DNA from: Symbiodinium natans
Taxonomy: Eukaryota; Sar; Dinophyceae; Suessiales; Symbiodiniaceae
Assembly (NCBI GenBank): GCA_905221605.1
Contig: CAJNDS010002817.1
Span: forward strand, 25,001 to 72,120
Reading direction: 5' to 3'
Length of the DNA stretch: 47,120 bases
Below the pieces are notes generated by a model that was given only the letters and a program-made list of their open reading frames with translations, made no database searches and was not told where the DNA came from. This document shows positions 18,338-27,635 of the stretch, piece by piece. The position numbers and the translations under genes were made by a program. Each line of letters begins with the position of its first letter. Within the stretch, counting starts at the first letter, position 1.

Positions 18338-18496
18338 GGTGTAGGGTTAAGGCTTTAGGGTTTAGGGTTTAGGGTTTAAGGTTTGGGGTTTAGGGTTAGG
18401 GCTTAGGGTGTTCAAGGGTGTTAGGGTTTTAGAGTTCATGGTTCGGGTCGAGGGCGCTTCAAAATTAGGATGCAGGACTTAGGCCCTATATACCCT

Positions 18497-18796
18497 CTAT
18501 AGGCTACATACCCTATATACCCTACATACCCTATGCACTTGCAAGAAGGACCAGGCCAAAACAAGCTCGCTAGACGGCACATGATCAGCGGTCACGCCAG
18601 TAAGAAACCCAAGCCAAAAAAATGACAGACGCATAAGCCTGTATATGTGCGAATCACCGTCGTAAGCATCATGGCTCTTTAGATCTAAATCGCAGTCTCT
18701 ATGAGCATATGTGCGTGCGTCTTCTTCCTTCTTGATCGCGCTTTTTGGATAGCTCTTGAGATCTAGATCGCGATCTCTGGGAGCATGTGCTTGCAC
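18497..18796 (-). CDS. 99-codon ORF with internal duplication, minus strand
   Basis: Reads MQAHAPRDRDLDLKSY then, about 30 residues on, TYAHRDCDLDLKSH: a tandem duplication also plain in the DNA (GAGATCTAGATCGCGATCTC near 18753 versus TTAGATCTAAATCGCAGTCT near 18678). The C-terminal half is hydrophobic and likely spurious. Unrecognised. Confidence 0.3.
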   Translation of the reverse strand: MQAHAPRDRDLDLKSYPKSAIKKEEDARTYAHRDCDLDLKSHDAYDGDSHIYRLMRLSFFWLGFLTGVTADHVPSSELVLAWSFLQVHRVCRVYRVCSL

Positions 18797-18819
18797 GCAT
18801 TTCTCTCAAAACGTATCCT

Positions 18820-18892
18820 GATACGGGGTTTCCGAAACTAGGGGTACCTTGCTGGGGTCCTTCTTATCAGGGAATGCTTTCGTAAACCCCCT
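18820..18892 (+). mobile_element. Dispersed repeat family A, copy 2
   Basis: Contains GGGGTTTCCGAAACTAGGGG, CTGGGGTCCTTCTTATCAGG and TTTCGTAAACCCC, shared with the copies at 16841-16922 (inverted) and 30400-30510. Confidence 0.65.
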
Positions 18893-19085
18893 GATATGTC
18901 ATGATGGTACCACGAATTGACAGTCCCCGTTTATTGACACTGTCACTACTGTTGACCCCACCACCAGAACTATCGATACCATCAAAAACTGCGCGACGAT
19001 CCGGATTCTGACCATAAACCTACCAAAGTTGAGACTAAACTCAAGTTGAGCTACGCTAGCTTTCGTGATGAGTCCCTGAACCCTA
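18893..19085. other. Unique stretch, no assignable feature
   Basis: Lower GC than the mini-exons; frames open on both strands (a 64-codon minus ORF is mostly hydrophobic, a + frame is Thr/Ile-rich). Nothing recognised. Confidence 0.4.
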
Positions 19086-19121
19086 AACCCCAAACCCCAA
19101 ACCCTAAACCCCGAAGTTCAG

Positions 19122-19179
19122 ATGGGCGTCCCAGGGAGCAGCCGCCCTGGCACGCAGAGTTGAAGTAGCCTTGGCTTGG
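19122..19179 (+). CDS. Candidate mini-exon
   Basis: CGAAGTTCAG acceptor, WASQGAAALARRVEVALAW (phase 2 to 0), donor GCTTGG|GTTTGGGG. C-type left, G-type right. Confidence 0.4.
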
Positions 19180-19484
19180 GTTTGGGGTTCAGGGTGGGGT
19201 TTTAGGGTTTTGGGGTTTAGGGTTAGGGGTTCAGGGTTCAGGGTTCAGGGTTCAGGGTTCAGGGTTTAGGGTTTAGGGTTTAGGGTTTAGGGTTTAGGGT
19301 TTACGGTTTACGGTTTACGGTTTAGGGTTAGGGGTTTAGGGGTTGGCGTTTCGGCCCTCAGTGCCAAACCCGGGGTGCGCCTAGGACTCGGACGTTAGGA
19401 ATCTGAAAAGTCTTAGACGCAGACCTCTTTCAAGCCCTAAACACCCAAGCCTTCCACAAACCCTAAACCCTAAACCCTAAACGC

Positions 19485-19578
19485 GCACTAATCTCTAAAC
19501 GGCGCCCAAGTCACAGCCCTGCGGCCAGTCCACGTGGTTTTGCTGGTGAACCAGATTCGCCCATGGGATGCCATAGCC
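19485..19578. CDS. Candidate exon, strand unresolved
   Basis: Plus frame includes AQVTALRPVHVVLLVNQIRP; minus frame includes GYGIPWANLVHQQNHVDWPQ and ends at GCGCC|GTTTAGAG. C-type left, G-type right. Confidence 0.3.
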
Positions 19579-20034
19579 TTAGGGTTTAGGGTTTAGGGTT
19601 TAGGGTTTAGGGCTTAAGATTTAGGGTCTAGGGTTTAGGGTTTAGGGTTAGCTAGGGTTAAGGGTTTGGGGTTTAGGGCTTAGGGCTTGGGATAGGGTAG
19701 GGGCTTCTGGGGTTTAGGGGTCAGCTGTTTAAAGGTTCGAGGGTACAGTGTTCAGTCATGAGTGCGCGAATGCTTTCGGTTTCTGGGGGTTTAGTGTAGA
19801 TCTCAGTAGGTAGGGCTACGGTTCAGGGTTTAGGATTTAGGGTTTGAGAGAACTTCCAGAACACTCCTTTCAGCAGCGGCTTTGCTGGGCATGTGCCCCA
19901 ATTCCCTAAACCCAAAACCCTAAACCTGCAGCGGACACCTTAAACCCAAAGCCATAAACCTTCACTGTTGGAGAGAACAAAGTAAGTCAACCATAATATG
20001 TATGTATGGCTTAGAGTTTAGGGTTTGGGGTTTG

Positions 20035-20190
20035 AAACGTGGGGATTAGGGGTGTATGTGTGCATAAAGGACCCATGCAGAACAATTTACCCCATTGCCC
20101 TGAAGCCGCTCTGCCAGGGCACAACCTTGCCCAGGGTCCAATGCCTGTGCGTGGGTTGTGTGGCTTGGAACTTCTAGAGCTGTAGGGCCC
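20035..20190. CDS. Candidate exon, strand unresolved
   Basis: Plus: over 45 open codons including NNLPHCPEAALPGHNLAQGP to a TAG near 20186. Minus: ALDPGQGCALAERLQGNGVN also open, after GCCCTACAG. Island sits between G-type-like and C-type repeats. Confidence 0.3.
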
Positions 20191-20419
20191 TAAACCCTAA
20201 ACCCTAAACCCTAAACCCTAAACCCTAAGCCCTATATAACCCCCAAACCCTAACCTCAAAATGTTTAGGGGTTTGGGGGGGGGGGGGGGTTTTGGGGTTT
20301 AGGGTTTAGGGACTTAAGGTTGATGCGGGAGAGGGGCATTTAGTTTTCTTAGGTTTTACAGGGTTTAGGGTTTGGGGTTTAAGGTTTAGGGTTTAGGGTT
20401 TAGGGTTTAGGGTTGAGGG

Positions 20420-20518
20420 CGTCTTTGACCACGGTTCTACCCGGGCCATCCCTGAATCCCTTCTTCTGTCGGCGCGCCATGTTCCAAATGGAGGGGTAAT
20501 TCATTCGCGTGAGAATCT
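20420..20518. CDS. Candidate exon, strand unresolved
   Basis: Plus: FDHGSTRAIPESLLLSARHV and onward for about 35 codons. Minus: ADSHANELPLHLEHGAPTEE to TAG, with acceptor TTTAGGCAG provided by the repeat. Confidence 0.3.
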
Positions 20519-21007
20519 GCCTAAACCCTAAACCCTAAACCCCTAAACCCTAAACCCTAAACCCTAAACCCTTAGTTGGTCGTGCGCCCACTGGAACTTA
20601 TTCCTTCGCGCCGCGCGCGCTTGGCCTGATTCCTGTCCTAGGGTTTGGGGTTTAGGGTTAGGGTTTAGGGTTTAGGGTTTAGGGTTTAGGGCTTAGACCC
20701 GATCCCAGCATTGGCCAAAAGTGTGAGGGTGTCCACAGTCGCTTTCGATGTTGCTGCTGAGTTGGGGAGGTGCTGTGGCGCTGCCCTAAACCCTAACCCT
20801 AAACCCTAAACCCTAAACCCTCAAGGGGGAAGGGGGCGGTTAAGCAACTTAAATACAAGCAGAGGGCAAAAAGGTTCTCTTGAAGCCTCTGAACAAGCTT
20901 CATGGGTCGAGGCTTAAGGTTTAGGAGTTTCGGGTTTAGGGTTTAGGGTTTAGGGCTTAGGGTTCGGGTTGGGAGTTTAGGAGTGGAAGGTTTACTGCTT
21001 TAACAAG

Positions 21008-21100
21008 GCGAGAAAACCCAGCCCAGCCTCCGCGGCCTCCGCACAGGCCAAGGAGCTCGTGATGGGCTCCCACCCATCTGCACAGGCAAGGTCCTGCGTG
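21008..21100 (+). CDS. Candidate exon
   Basis: Between TTTAACAAG and TGCGTG|GTTTAGGG; 31 codons in phase 0 including ASAASAQAKELVMGSHPSAQ. G-type repeat on both sides fits a + exon. The minus strand is open too (GWEPITSSLACAEAAEAGLG). Confidence 0.35.
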
Positions 21101-21539
21101 GTTTAGGGCCAGTTTGGGGTTTAGGATTTGGGGTTTAGGGTTTAGGGCTTAGGATTTGGGGTTTAGGGTTTAGGGTTTAGGGTTTAGGGTTTCGGGTTTC
21201 GGGTTTCGGGTTTTCGGGCCAGGCCCGCGTGGGGGGCGGGGGAACGCACAGCGCCGGGAGTTTCTTCCAAACCCCCCCCCCCCTACCCCCCAATATTAAA
21301 CACCCCCACTATCTTTACATGATAGGGCATTAGGGTTTAGGGTTTAGGGTTTAGGGTCTAGGGTCTAGGGTTTAGGGTTTAGGGTTTAGGGTTTAGGGTT
21401 TAGGGTTTAGGGTTAGCTGGTAAGGGGGGGGAGTCATATTAGGGGAAAGGGATTAGGACTGAGGTTGAAGGCTTAGGCTTCAGGCTTCCGCGACCCTGGG
21501 TGCCTTTATAAGCCATCCTCGCATTCTTCCAGGAGTTTA

Positions 21540-21712
21540 GGGTTTGGGGTTTGGGGTTTAGGGTGTGGGGCTTAGAGTTTAGGGCTTAGGGTTTGGGGTT
21601 TAGGGTTTGGGGCTTAGGGTTTGAGGTTTAGGGTTTGGGGTTTAGGGTTTGGGGTTTAGGGTTTGGGGTTTAGGGTGTGGGGTTTAGGGTGTGGGGTTTG
21701 GGGTCCCTCAGC
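21540..21712 (+). repeat. TTTAGGG/TTTGGGG alternating array
   Basis: Units alternate almost regularly (a 14-bp dimer GGTTTGGGGTTTAG recurs), a higher-order repeat. Confidence 0.85.
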
Positions 21713-21847
21713 CCTACATGGTGAGGCCCCGAAACCCAAAAGAGCTTCAACCCTAAACACACCAAAACCCCAAATCCGGTAGGGAGCCCTACCCCCTAAA
21801 CCCCTAAACCCCTAAACCCTAAACCCTAAAAGCTAAACCCTAAGCCC

Positions 21848-21945
21848 CGAACCCCTACCGAGAGCCTCGTTAGGGACAGCAAAGAGCGACTGGCCCGAAG
21901 CTCCCACAGCAATCTGCAGCCAGTCCTTGCGCTTCAGAAGGTTTA
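21848..21945 (-). CDS. Candidate exon, minus strand
   Basis: Minus: after CTTCTGAAG, RKDWLQIAVGASGQSLFAVP NEAL-type reading to GGTAG|GGG. The acceptor resembles the YTGAAG acceptors of the lectin gene upstream on the same strand. Plus frame SLVRDSKERLARSSHSNLQP ends at CAGAAG|GTTTAGGG. Strand uncertain. Confidence 0.35.
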
Positions 21946-22345
21946 GGGTTTAGGGTTTAGGGTTTAGGGTTTAGGGTTTAGGGTTTAGGGGTTTAGGGTT
22001 TAGGGTTTAGGGTTTAGGGTTTGGGGTTTGGGGTTTGGGGTTTGGGGTTTAGGGTTTAGGGCCTCAGAGTGCAGGGCTTGGGGTTTGGAGACCCTAAACC
22101 CTAAACCCTAAACCCTAAACCCTAAGCCCTAAACCCTAAACCCTTTTAATCTTCCGGGAGGTCATTGGTTCAAGGGCTACCTTACAGCGAATCCGATGAG
22201 CTCCGATCCACCCAAAGTCGGTTTGGGGTTTAGGGTTTAGGGTTTAGGGTTTAGGGTTTAGGGTTTAGGGTTTAGGGTTTAGGGTTTAGGGTTTAGGGTT
22301 TAGGGTTTAGGGTTTAGGGTTTAGGGTTTAGGGTTTAGGTTTAGG
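21946..22345 (+). repeat. Array block with one island
   Basis: G-type 21946-22065 with a TTTGGGG patch, C-type 22092-22143, island 22144-22220 (minus frame DFGWIGAHRIRCK ending AAG|GTAGCC), G-type 22222-22345. Confidence 0.85.
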
Positions 22346-22384
22346 GCTTAGGCCTGGCAAACCTACATCCCAACACCCTGAAAC

Positions 22385-22465
22385 CCAGGGCGTCCTGCTC
22401 CCGGGAGGCCGGTTCCACGCAGGACCAGAGCTGGATTTTTGCTCCGTTCTCCGCCTGCTTCAGGG
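22385..22465 (-). CDS. Lectin gene, exon 6 (QLW repeat)
   Basis: Minus strand, acceptor ATCGAAG|, 26 full codons, donor CTGG|GTTTCAGGG, phase 1 to phase 1. Reads LKQAENGAKIQLWSCVEPAS then REQDAL. The NGAKIQLWSC block is the typical ricin-type beta-trefoil subdomain signature (NG..vQLW.C), expected to bind carbohydrate or simply stabilise a trefoil fold. It follows the CLAID-containing exon 23609-23686 in the order found in such repeats and joins it in frame. Continuation beyond this exon is unclear. Confidence 0.6.
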
Positions 22466-22673
22466 CTTCGATGGGTTTAGTGTTGCAAGGGTTTAGGGTT
22501 TGGGGTTTAGGGTTTAGGGTTTGGGGTTTAGGGTTTGGGGTCTGGGTTTAGGGGTTTGGGGTTTGGGGTTTGGGCTTTAGGGTTTGGGGCTTGGGGTTTG
22601 GGGTTTAGGGTTAGCTTCAGAAGTTGCATGGAAGCTCCAGGGGGGCCTCCCTGGTTGAACCTGTTGAGATGCA

Positions 22674-22674
<1 letters not shown>

Positions 22675-22719
<45 letters not shown>

Positions 22720-22735
22720 ATATATGTGATATATG
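22675..22735. repeat. AT microsatellite
   Basis: TA dinucleotides with two ACATATAC interruptions, inside the predicted intron region downstream of the lectin exon's upstream neighbour. Confidence 0.95.
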
Positions 22736-22938
22736 ATGTATGATATATGATATCTTTCAGGGTTTAAGGTTTTAAGGGGATTCTCACAATGCCGAAGGTT
22801 TTTCTAAGGGAGGTTTGAGAATCACTATGCCCGAAGCGCCCTAAACCCTAGCCCTGAGCCCTGAATTGGGTCGTCTCCAGGGTTTGCTCATGTCTGCGTA
22901 AACAGCATTTGGGCCTAAGCTTCTACGACCAGGGTTGT

Positions 22939-23040
22939 TCAAGGTTTAGGATTGATGGCACTGATACTGAACAAAAGCTGGGCGGAAACTGCTTCCTGAA
23001 TCCAACACAGCATCTTCGTTCCACGGTGTCTACTCATAGC
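22939..23040 (-). CDS. Candidate terminal exon with strong acceptor, minus strand
   Basis: AAGATTGTTTTCAG is a strong pyrimidine-rich acceptor. The frame reads AMSRHRGTKMLCWIQEAVSA then QLLFSISAINPKP to TGA. The stop lies in degenerate telomere repeat. It falls inside the intron between two lectin exons, so it would be an alternative exon or an unrelated relic. Confidence 0.35.
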   Translation of the reverse strand, partial: AMSRHRGTKMLCWIQEAVSAQLLFSISAINPKP

Positions 23041-23286
23041 CTGAAAACAATCTTGAACCCTAAGCCCTAAGCCCTAAACCCTAAAGCCTAAACCCTAAAC
23101 CCTACGTAGGCCCTACATGGGGGTGGGGGGCGGGGGGGCAAGGATCTTGTACCGCACCTTACAGAGGTTTGGGAGTTTTAAGGGATGAGAGGTTTTGGGT
23201 TTAGGGTTTAGGGTCTACGGTCTAGGGTTTAGGCTTGAGGTTTAGGGTTTAGGGTTTCGGGTTTAGGGTCTAGGGTCTACGGTTAG

Positions 23287-23358
23287 GGCTTGTGAACCCG
23301 GAGGTCAGCCAACAACTCTACTGCGAAGTTGTCGAGTTGCAGGACTACCCTCAAGAAG
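23287..23358 (+). CDS. Candidate exon
   Basis: After TTAG the + frame reads LVNPEVSQQLYCEVVELQDY, ending CAAGAAG|GTAGAGGC. Unrecognised. It lies on the opposite strand within the lectin gene's predicted intron. Confidence 0.35.
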
Positions 23359-23397
23359 GTAGAGGCTCTCTTGGGGTTCGTGGCTTCGGGCCCTAGA

Positions 23398-23608
23398 CCC
23401 TAAACCCTAAACCCGAATTATATAAACCCTAAACCCTAAACCCTAAACCCTAAACCCTAAACCCTAAACCCTAAACCCTAAACCCTAAACCCTAAACCCT
23501 AAACCCTAAACCCTAAACCCTAAACCCTAAACCCTAAACCCTAAACCCTAAACCCTAAACCCAAACCCTAAACCCCAAACCCTAAACCCCAAACCCTAAA
23601 CCCCAAAC
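23398..23608 (-). repeat. C-type array = 5' arm of a lectin-gene intron
   Basis: About 25 CCCTAAA units, ending with CCCCAAA variants next to exon 23609-23686. In the gene's (minus) sense this is GTTTGGGGTTTAGGG onward, directly supplying the donor. Confidence 0.95.
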
Positions 23609-23686
23609 CCCACGCAGGGGCCTTGTTGGCATCAATCGCCAGGCACTTCGAGGGAGCATAGGAGGCCTGGATCTGCCCAGCGTTGC
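23609..23686 (-). CDS. Lectin gene, exon 5 (CLAID repeat)
   Basis: Minus strand, 78 nt, phase 1 to 1. Acceptor CCCGCGAG|, donor GCGTGGG|GTTTGGGG. Reads NAGQIQASYAPSKCLAIDAN then KAPAW. G.I......KCL.. is the second hallmark of ricin-type lectin repeats, preceding the NG..QLW block by about 20 residues; exon 6 supplies exactly that. The + strand is also open here, but homology favours minus. Joins exon 4 (24638-24794) in frame through a GGC codon. Confidence 0.65.
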
Positions 23687-23695
23687 CTCGCGGGC

Positions 23696-24215
23696 TTAGG
23701 GTTTAGGGTTTAGGGTTTAGGGTTTAGGGTTTAGGGTTTAGGGCTTGGGGTTAGGGTTTAGGGTTTAGGGTTTAGGGTTTAGGGTTTAGGGTTTAGGGTT
23801 TAGGGTTTAGGGTTTAGGGTTTAGGGTTTAGGGTTTAGGGTTTAGGGACTTGAGAGGATTGTGAAGGTTAGGGTTTATATAGGGGTTTAGGGTTTAGGGC
23901 CAGGGTTTGGGGCCAGGGTTTAGGGGCTTAGGGTTTAGGGCTAGGGTTTAGGGTTTAGGGTTTAGGGTTTAGGGTTTAGGGTTTAGGGTTTAGGGTTTAG
24001 GGTTTAGGGTTTAGGGTTTAGGGTTTAGGGTTTAGGGTTTAGGGTTTAGGGTTTAGGGTTTAGGGTTTAGGGGTTTAGTTGCAAGCCAGGGGCCTTGAGA
24101 TGATTTTGAAGGGCTTTGAGGGTTTACGGGTTTTGGGCTAGGGTTTAGGGTTTAGAGCTTAGGGCTTCGGGTTTAGGGTTTAGGGTTTAGGGTTTAGGGT
24201 TTAGGGTTTAGGGGT
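23696..24215 (+). repeat. G-type arrays within the lectin intron
   Basis: TTTAGGG arrays 23696-23846, 23940-24070 and 24170-24215 with short degenerate spacers. In the gene's sense these are CCCTAAA and lie at the 3' side of intron 4 (23687-24637), complementary to its 5' end. Confidence 0.9.
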
Positions 24216-24637
24216 TCGGGGTTGAAGGTTCCCGAAGCCTTGCAAGCCAAGGGACGAAAAACAACTTTGAAAAGCTTAGGGGTTAGGGTTTGGGGCTTAT
24301 GGTTTAGGGTGTCGGGTTTAGGGTTTAGGGCTTTAAAATATCCTACGAAGAATCCTGAAGGCTCAAAGCAGCACGGCGGCTCAGGAATTTGAGGCTCAGG
24401 TTTGGGGTTTAGGGTTTAGGGTTTAGGGTTTGAGGTTTAGGGTTTAGGGTTTAGGGTTTAGGGTTTAGGGTTTAGGGTTTCGGGTTTGGGTTTCGAGTTT
24501 AGGGTTTAGGGCTCTAACAAAAAATAACGATGGAGGTTGGGCGGGGGTCCAGCGCTTGGGATTCCCCGAAACCCAAACCACCCTAAACCCTAAACCCGGA
24601 ACCCCAAACCCTGAACCCTAAACCCTAAACCCTAAAC

Positions 24638-24794
24638 CCTGCAATAGGTACTTGTGCTTGTGGAAGCTTTCCGTAGCCACGAAGCAGGGAAGGGCATCGG
24701 GAACCGAAAGTCCGGCTTCCAGGCGGGTCTGCAGCATCTTCAGCAGTTTTTCAAGCATGGGCTCCATGTCCTCGGCTCTCAGCGGCAGCGCTGG
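24638..24794 (-). CDS. Lectin gene, exon 4
   Basis: Minus strand. Acceptor GGCTCCTTGCTACAG| is good; the exon runs 52 codons plus one base to TTGCAGG|GTTTAGGG (phase 0 to 1). Reads PALPLRAEDMEPMLEKLLKM, then a polar segment, ending SFHKHKYLLQ. Helical linker-like; no family recognised for this part. Composition and the long open frame on a homology-anchored strand support coding. Joins exon 3 in phase 0 across a 104-nt intron. Confidence 0.6.
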
Positions 24795-24898
24795 CTGTAG
24801 CAAGGAGCCATCCGTGCCGGTAAAGCCCATGACGCATGCACAGGGTCAAGGGTAGATGCGCCAGCGAGACCTCCGACACAGCGCCTGATGCACTTTGC

Positions 24899-24975
24899 CT
24901 TCTTGAAATGCCCATCCACGCGCACGAACTGGCCGTTGATCACTGCCTGCAGCCTCTGCCGCCTGGAGAGCAAGC
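24899..24975 (-). CDS. Lectin gene, exon 3
   Basis: Minus strand, 77 nt, phase 1 to 0. Acceptor GAGGTGTTGCAG|, donor TTCAAGAAG|GCAAAGTGC (a GC donor). Reads LLSRRQRLQAVINGQFVRVD then GHFKK. A closer acceptor (CTCTCCAG, 13 nt downstream) is possible but breaks the phase with exon 2. The following intron is 24795-24898. Confidence 0.6.
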
Positions 24976-25101
24976 CTGCAACACCTCGCAGGCAGACCCG
25001 GGACAGGACTCCCAAAACCCCAAACCGTAAACCCTAAACCTAAACCGTAAACCCTAAAACCTAAACCCTAAACCCTAAACCCTGAACCCTGAACCCTAAA
25101 C

Positions 25102-25200
25102 TGAAGGCGCCCGAGCCGCTGAAACTCCAGGTCTGGTTGAAGTTGGACGGATCGCATTTCCAGAGCTGAATGCGGGCTCCGTCCACCTTTGCTTTGTGGA
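25102..25200 (-). CDS. Lectin gene, exon 2 (QLW and QTW motifs)
   Basis: Minus strand, 99 nt, phase 1 to 1. Acceptor CCCTAAAG| (from a telomere unit), donor CTTCA|GTTTAGGG. Reads HKAKVDGARIQLWKCDPSNF then NQTWSFSGSGAF. Both the IQLWKCDP block and the QxW motif (QTW) of ricin-type beta-trefoil lectin domains are present, the clearest homology in the window. The intron to exon 3 (24976-25101) begins with TTTAGGG units. Confidence 0.75.
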
Positions 25201-25500
25201 CTTTAGGGTTTAGGGTTTAGGGATTAGGGTTGAGGGTTTAGGGTTGCAGAGGCTTTAGCGGTTTCAGGGCTTTTGGAGTTTCAGGGCTCTAGGGTTTTAG
25301 GGTTTAGGGTTTAGGGGGGCTCCGTCCATTTTTGTTGTAGGGTTGTTGTAGGGTTTTAGAGTTTTAGGGGTTTTAGGGGGTTTAGGGTTTAGGGTTTCGG
25401 GATTTTAGGGTTTAGGGGTTTTTAGGGTTTAGGGTTTAGGGTTCTTAGACTCGGGCTGCGCCACCTTTGCTTTGTGGCTTTGGGGTTTAGGGCTTAGGGT
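25201..25500 (-). pseudogene. Two partial duplicates of lectin exon 2
   Basis: Immediately upstream (in gene sense) of exon 2, DNA resembling its start recurs: GCCACCTTTGCTTTGTGGCT near 25460-25480 (exon 2 has TCCACCTTTGCTTTGTGGAC) and GGCTCCGTCCATTTTTGTTG near 25318-25338. They keep HKAKV-like coding but lack the QLW core. They look like broken tandem copies of the exon plus its telomeric acceptor. Confidence 0.55.
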
Positions 25501-26080
25501 TGGCGAACACCTAAACTCTGAAATCTTAACCCCGTTTGGGGCGCATGGGTGTTGTTGAGGCTTCAGCCCTAAACCCTGAAACCTTACCCCCTCACTTACA
25601 AACCAATGCACCCTCAAGCCCAAAACCAGAACACCCTAGACAAAACCACACGAAACCTAGTCAACCTAAACCTTGTGCACACTGAACACCCCCAAGCCCT
25701 AAAAGCGTAAACCCTAGCTAGAAAACACCCTAAAGCCCATAAGTACGTAAGAGCTCAAAAACCTTTTGAAGCCCGATAGGCCCCACAAAACCTATGAGCT
25801 CTACAAGCCCCAAAACCAATTCTATGAGCCCCCTTATCAGACCCACGCCTAGGAACCCTATAAACCCACATAATCCTAAAAACCCTATGAACCCTGAAAA
25901 CCCTAAACCCTAAACATCCCTAAACCCCAAACCGCGGCTCTACAAACCAAAAAACCCGAAACCCAATAAACCCCAGAAGCCCTATAGGACCCGTAAACCC
26001 AAATTTGGATTATCGCCTTGATTTGGGCTTGTGGTTAGGGTACCGGGTCTCAGGATCCCTAGACCACATAAGGCCTACAG
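25501..26080 (-). repeat. Degenerate C-type region
   Basis: Highly diverged CCCTAAA-like sequence with AACCCTA and CCCATAA words; no coding or structural signal recognised. Confidence 0.7.
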
Positions 26081-26340
26081 GTTTAGGGTTTAGGGTTTAG
26101 GGTCTAGGGTTTAGGGTTTAGGGTTTAGGGTTTAGGGTTCAGGGTTCAGGGTTCAGGGTTCAGGGTTTAGGGTTTAGGGTTTAGGGTTTAGGGTTTAGGG
26201 TTTAGGGTTTAGGGTTTAGGGTTTAGGGTTTAGGGTTTAGGGTTTAGGGTTTAGGGTTTAGGGTTTGGGCCCGAAGGGTTTAGGGTTTAGGGTTTAGGGT
26301 TTAGGGTTTAGGGTTTAGGGTTTAGGGTTTAGGGTTTAGG
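26080..26340 (+). repeat. TTTAGGG array
   Basis: Two near-pure runs separated by CCCGAAGGG, with a TTCAGGG patch at about 26136-26165. Confidence 0.95.
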
Positions 26341-26342
26341 GT

Positions 26343-26411
26343 TGAGAGTTCGGCCCAAGTAGCATATTCGTCGCGGTCGATGACTACGCAGTACTTCTTA
26401 TTCTGGCGCAT
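26343..26411 (-). CDS. Candidate exon, minus strand
   Basis: Frame from an internal ATG reads MRQNKKYCVVIDRDEYATWA then ELS. It stays open upstream for about 15 more codons. Charged and well ordered, the most protein-like reading of this island. Unrecognised. G-type on the left, C-type on the right. Confidence 0.45.
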
Positions 26412-26889
26412 TCGGATTCCTTGGCTTGCTTGAGGACAGCTTAAGGCGGGCTACTGTTTGTACCATGACCCTCAACCCGAAACCCTAAACCCCAAAAACC
26501 TTAAACACTCTTATCCATTTATGAACAGCTTAGGGACCATATGGTTCCATCTCAGAGGGTATGTTGGAGTCTGTCTCGGCGCCGTAAACGCCCAAGCCTT
26601 TCAAAAAGGGTTAGGTATAGGGGCTAGGGTTTCTGGTTTAGGGTTTAGGGTTTAGGGTTTAGGGTTTAGGGTTTAGGGTTTAGGGTTTAGGGCGTGCCAA
26701 ACGGCAGCGCGCTTTGGGAGCGCGCGGTAGTCTGCGACCTACCCACCCCAAGACCGCCCACTTACAACTCTCAAGGAGTTAAGACCTTTTATTTTTTTAC
26801 GAAGCATCACATGAGTCAGCACTCACGCCCTTTTGGGGACCTCCACAAGATGCGTGGACCAGGCATTTGCGATGCGCAGACGGAAAGGC

Positions 26890-27330
26890 GAGGCAGGGTC
26901 AGCGAAGACAGCTTGGGTTGGGGCGAAGGGGCTAGGAACAGACACAGGCAGGGAGGCTTGGTTAGGCAGGGTCAGGGGCTTGGATTAGCGCGAAGCGAGT
27001 GGACAGCTTGGTTGTGGACCAGGCCAAAACTGGTGTGCGGACAGCGGGCTTGGCGCGAAGGGGTAAGGCCAGCAAAGCCAGGGCCAAGGCCAGGGCCAAA
27101 GGTCAGGGCCAGGGTCAGGGGCAGGGCCAGGGCCGGGGGACCTCCAATGCAGGACCCAACAATGTGCGTCTGCCTGTCTGGCGTTCAAGCTGGGTTGGGC
27201 GGAGGGCAAAGCGAAGGGGCAAGGCCAGCAAAGCCAGGGCCAAGAAGCGGCCAGGGCCAGCCAGCCAAGGCCAGGGCCAGGCCAGAGGGCCAGGGCCAGA
27301 CCAGGGGCAGGGCCAGCGCCAGAACCAGGG
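26890..27330. repeat. GGCCAG-rich minisatellite
   Basis: Irregular repeats of GGCCAG/GGCCAA/GGTCAG, with a longer direct repeat GCGAAGGGG[TC]AAGGCCAGCA at about 27055 and 27212. Stop-poor composition yields long Gly/Arg/Pro open frames on both strands that I regard as artefacts. Confidence 0.85.
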
Positions 27331-27346
27331 TTTTTTTTTTCTACAG

Positions 27347-27382
27347 GGACAACTGCTGACTCGGCCTGTGCCTGCCTGGAGG
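27347..27382 (+). CDS. Candidate micro-exon with strong splice sites
   Basis: A run of 11 T plus CTACAG forms an excellent acceptor; CTGGAGG|GTAAGCC is a good donor. 36 nt in between read GQLLTRPVPAWR in phase 0. Joins in frame to 27434-27497; the 51-nt intron has no stop and could also be retained. Confidence 0.45.
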
Positions 27383-27433
27383 GTAAGCCAGCCTGGAGGC
27401 AAGCTCGGTCGCCCGCCTGGGGCTCCCTCGCAG

Positions 27434-27497
27434 GGTCTCACTGAGCGCTCGACCAGCGCCCGCCTACCCCAAAAGACAAGAGTGGGGTGGCGGGCGG
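27434..27497 (+). CDS. Candidate exon following the micro-exon
   Basis: Acceptor GGCTCCCTCGCAG|, frame GLTERSTSARLPQKTRVGWR, donor GCGG|GTTTAGGG. Unrecognised, basic. Confidence 0.4.
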
Positions 27498-27635
27498 GTT
27501 TAGGGTTTAGGGTTTAGGGCTTAGGGTTTAGGGGCTAGGGTTTAGGGTTTCACTCTAAACCCTCAACCGTAAGAAATACGTGCACATGAAAGAGCGACTG
27601 AATTCCGAATCCATGCCGTCAAGGAACTGAAGGAG

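Noticed and set aside
24665-24690. Dinoflagellate spliced-leader relic (CCGTAGCCA)
   Set aside because: Only nine bases match and the site lies inside a well-supported lectin-gene exon.
26694-27517. 221- and 172-codon + ORFs as real proteins
   Set aside because: Mostly stop-poor GGCCAG minisatellite; equally long frames exist on the other strand. Only the small exons with splice signals were kept.
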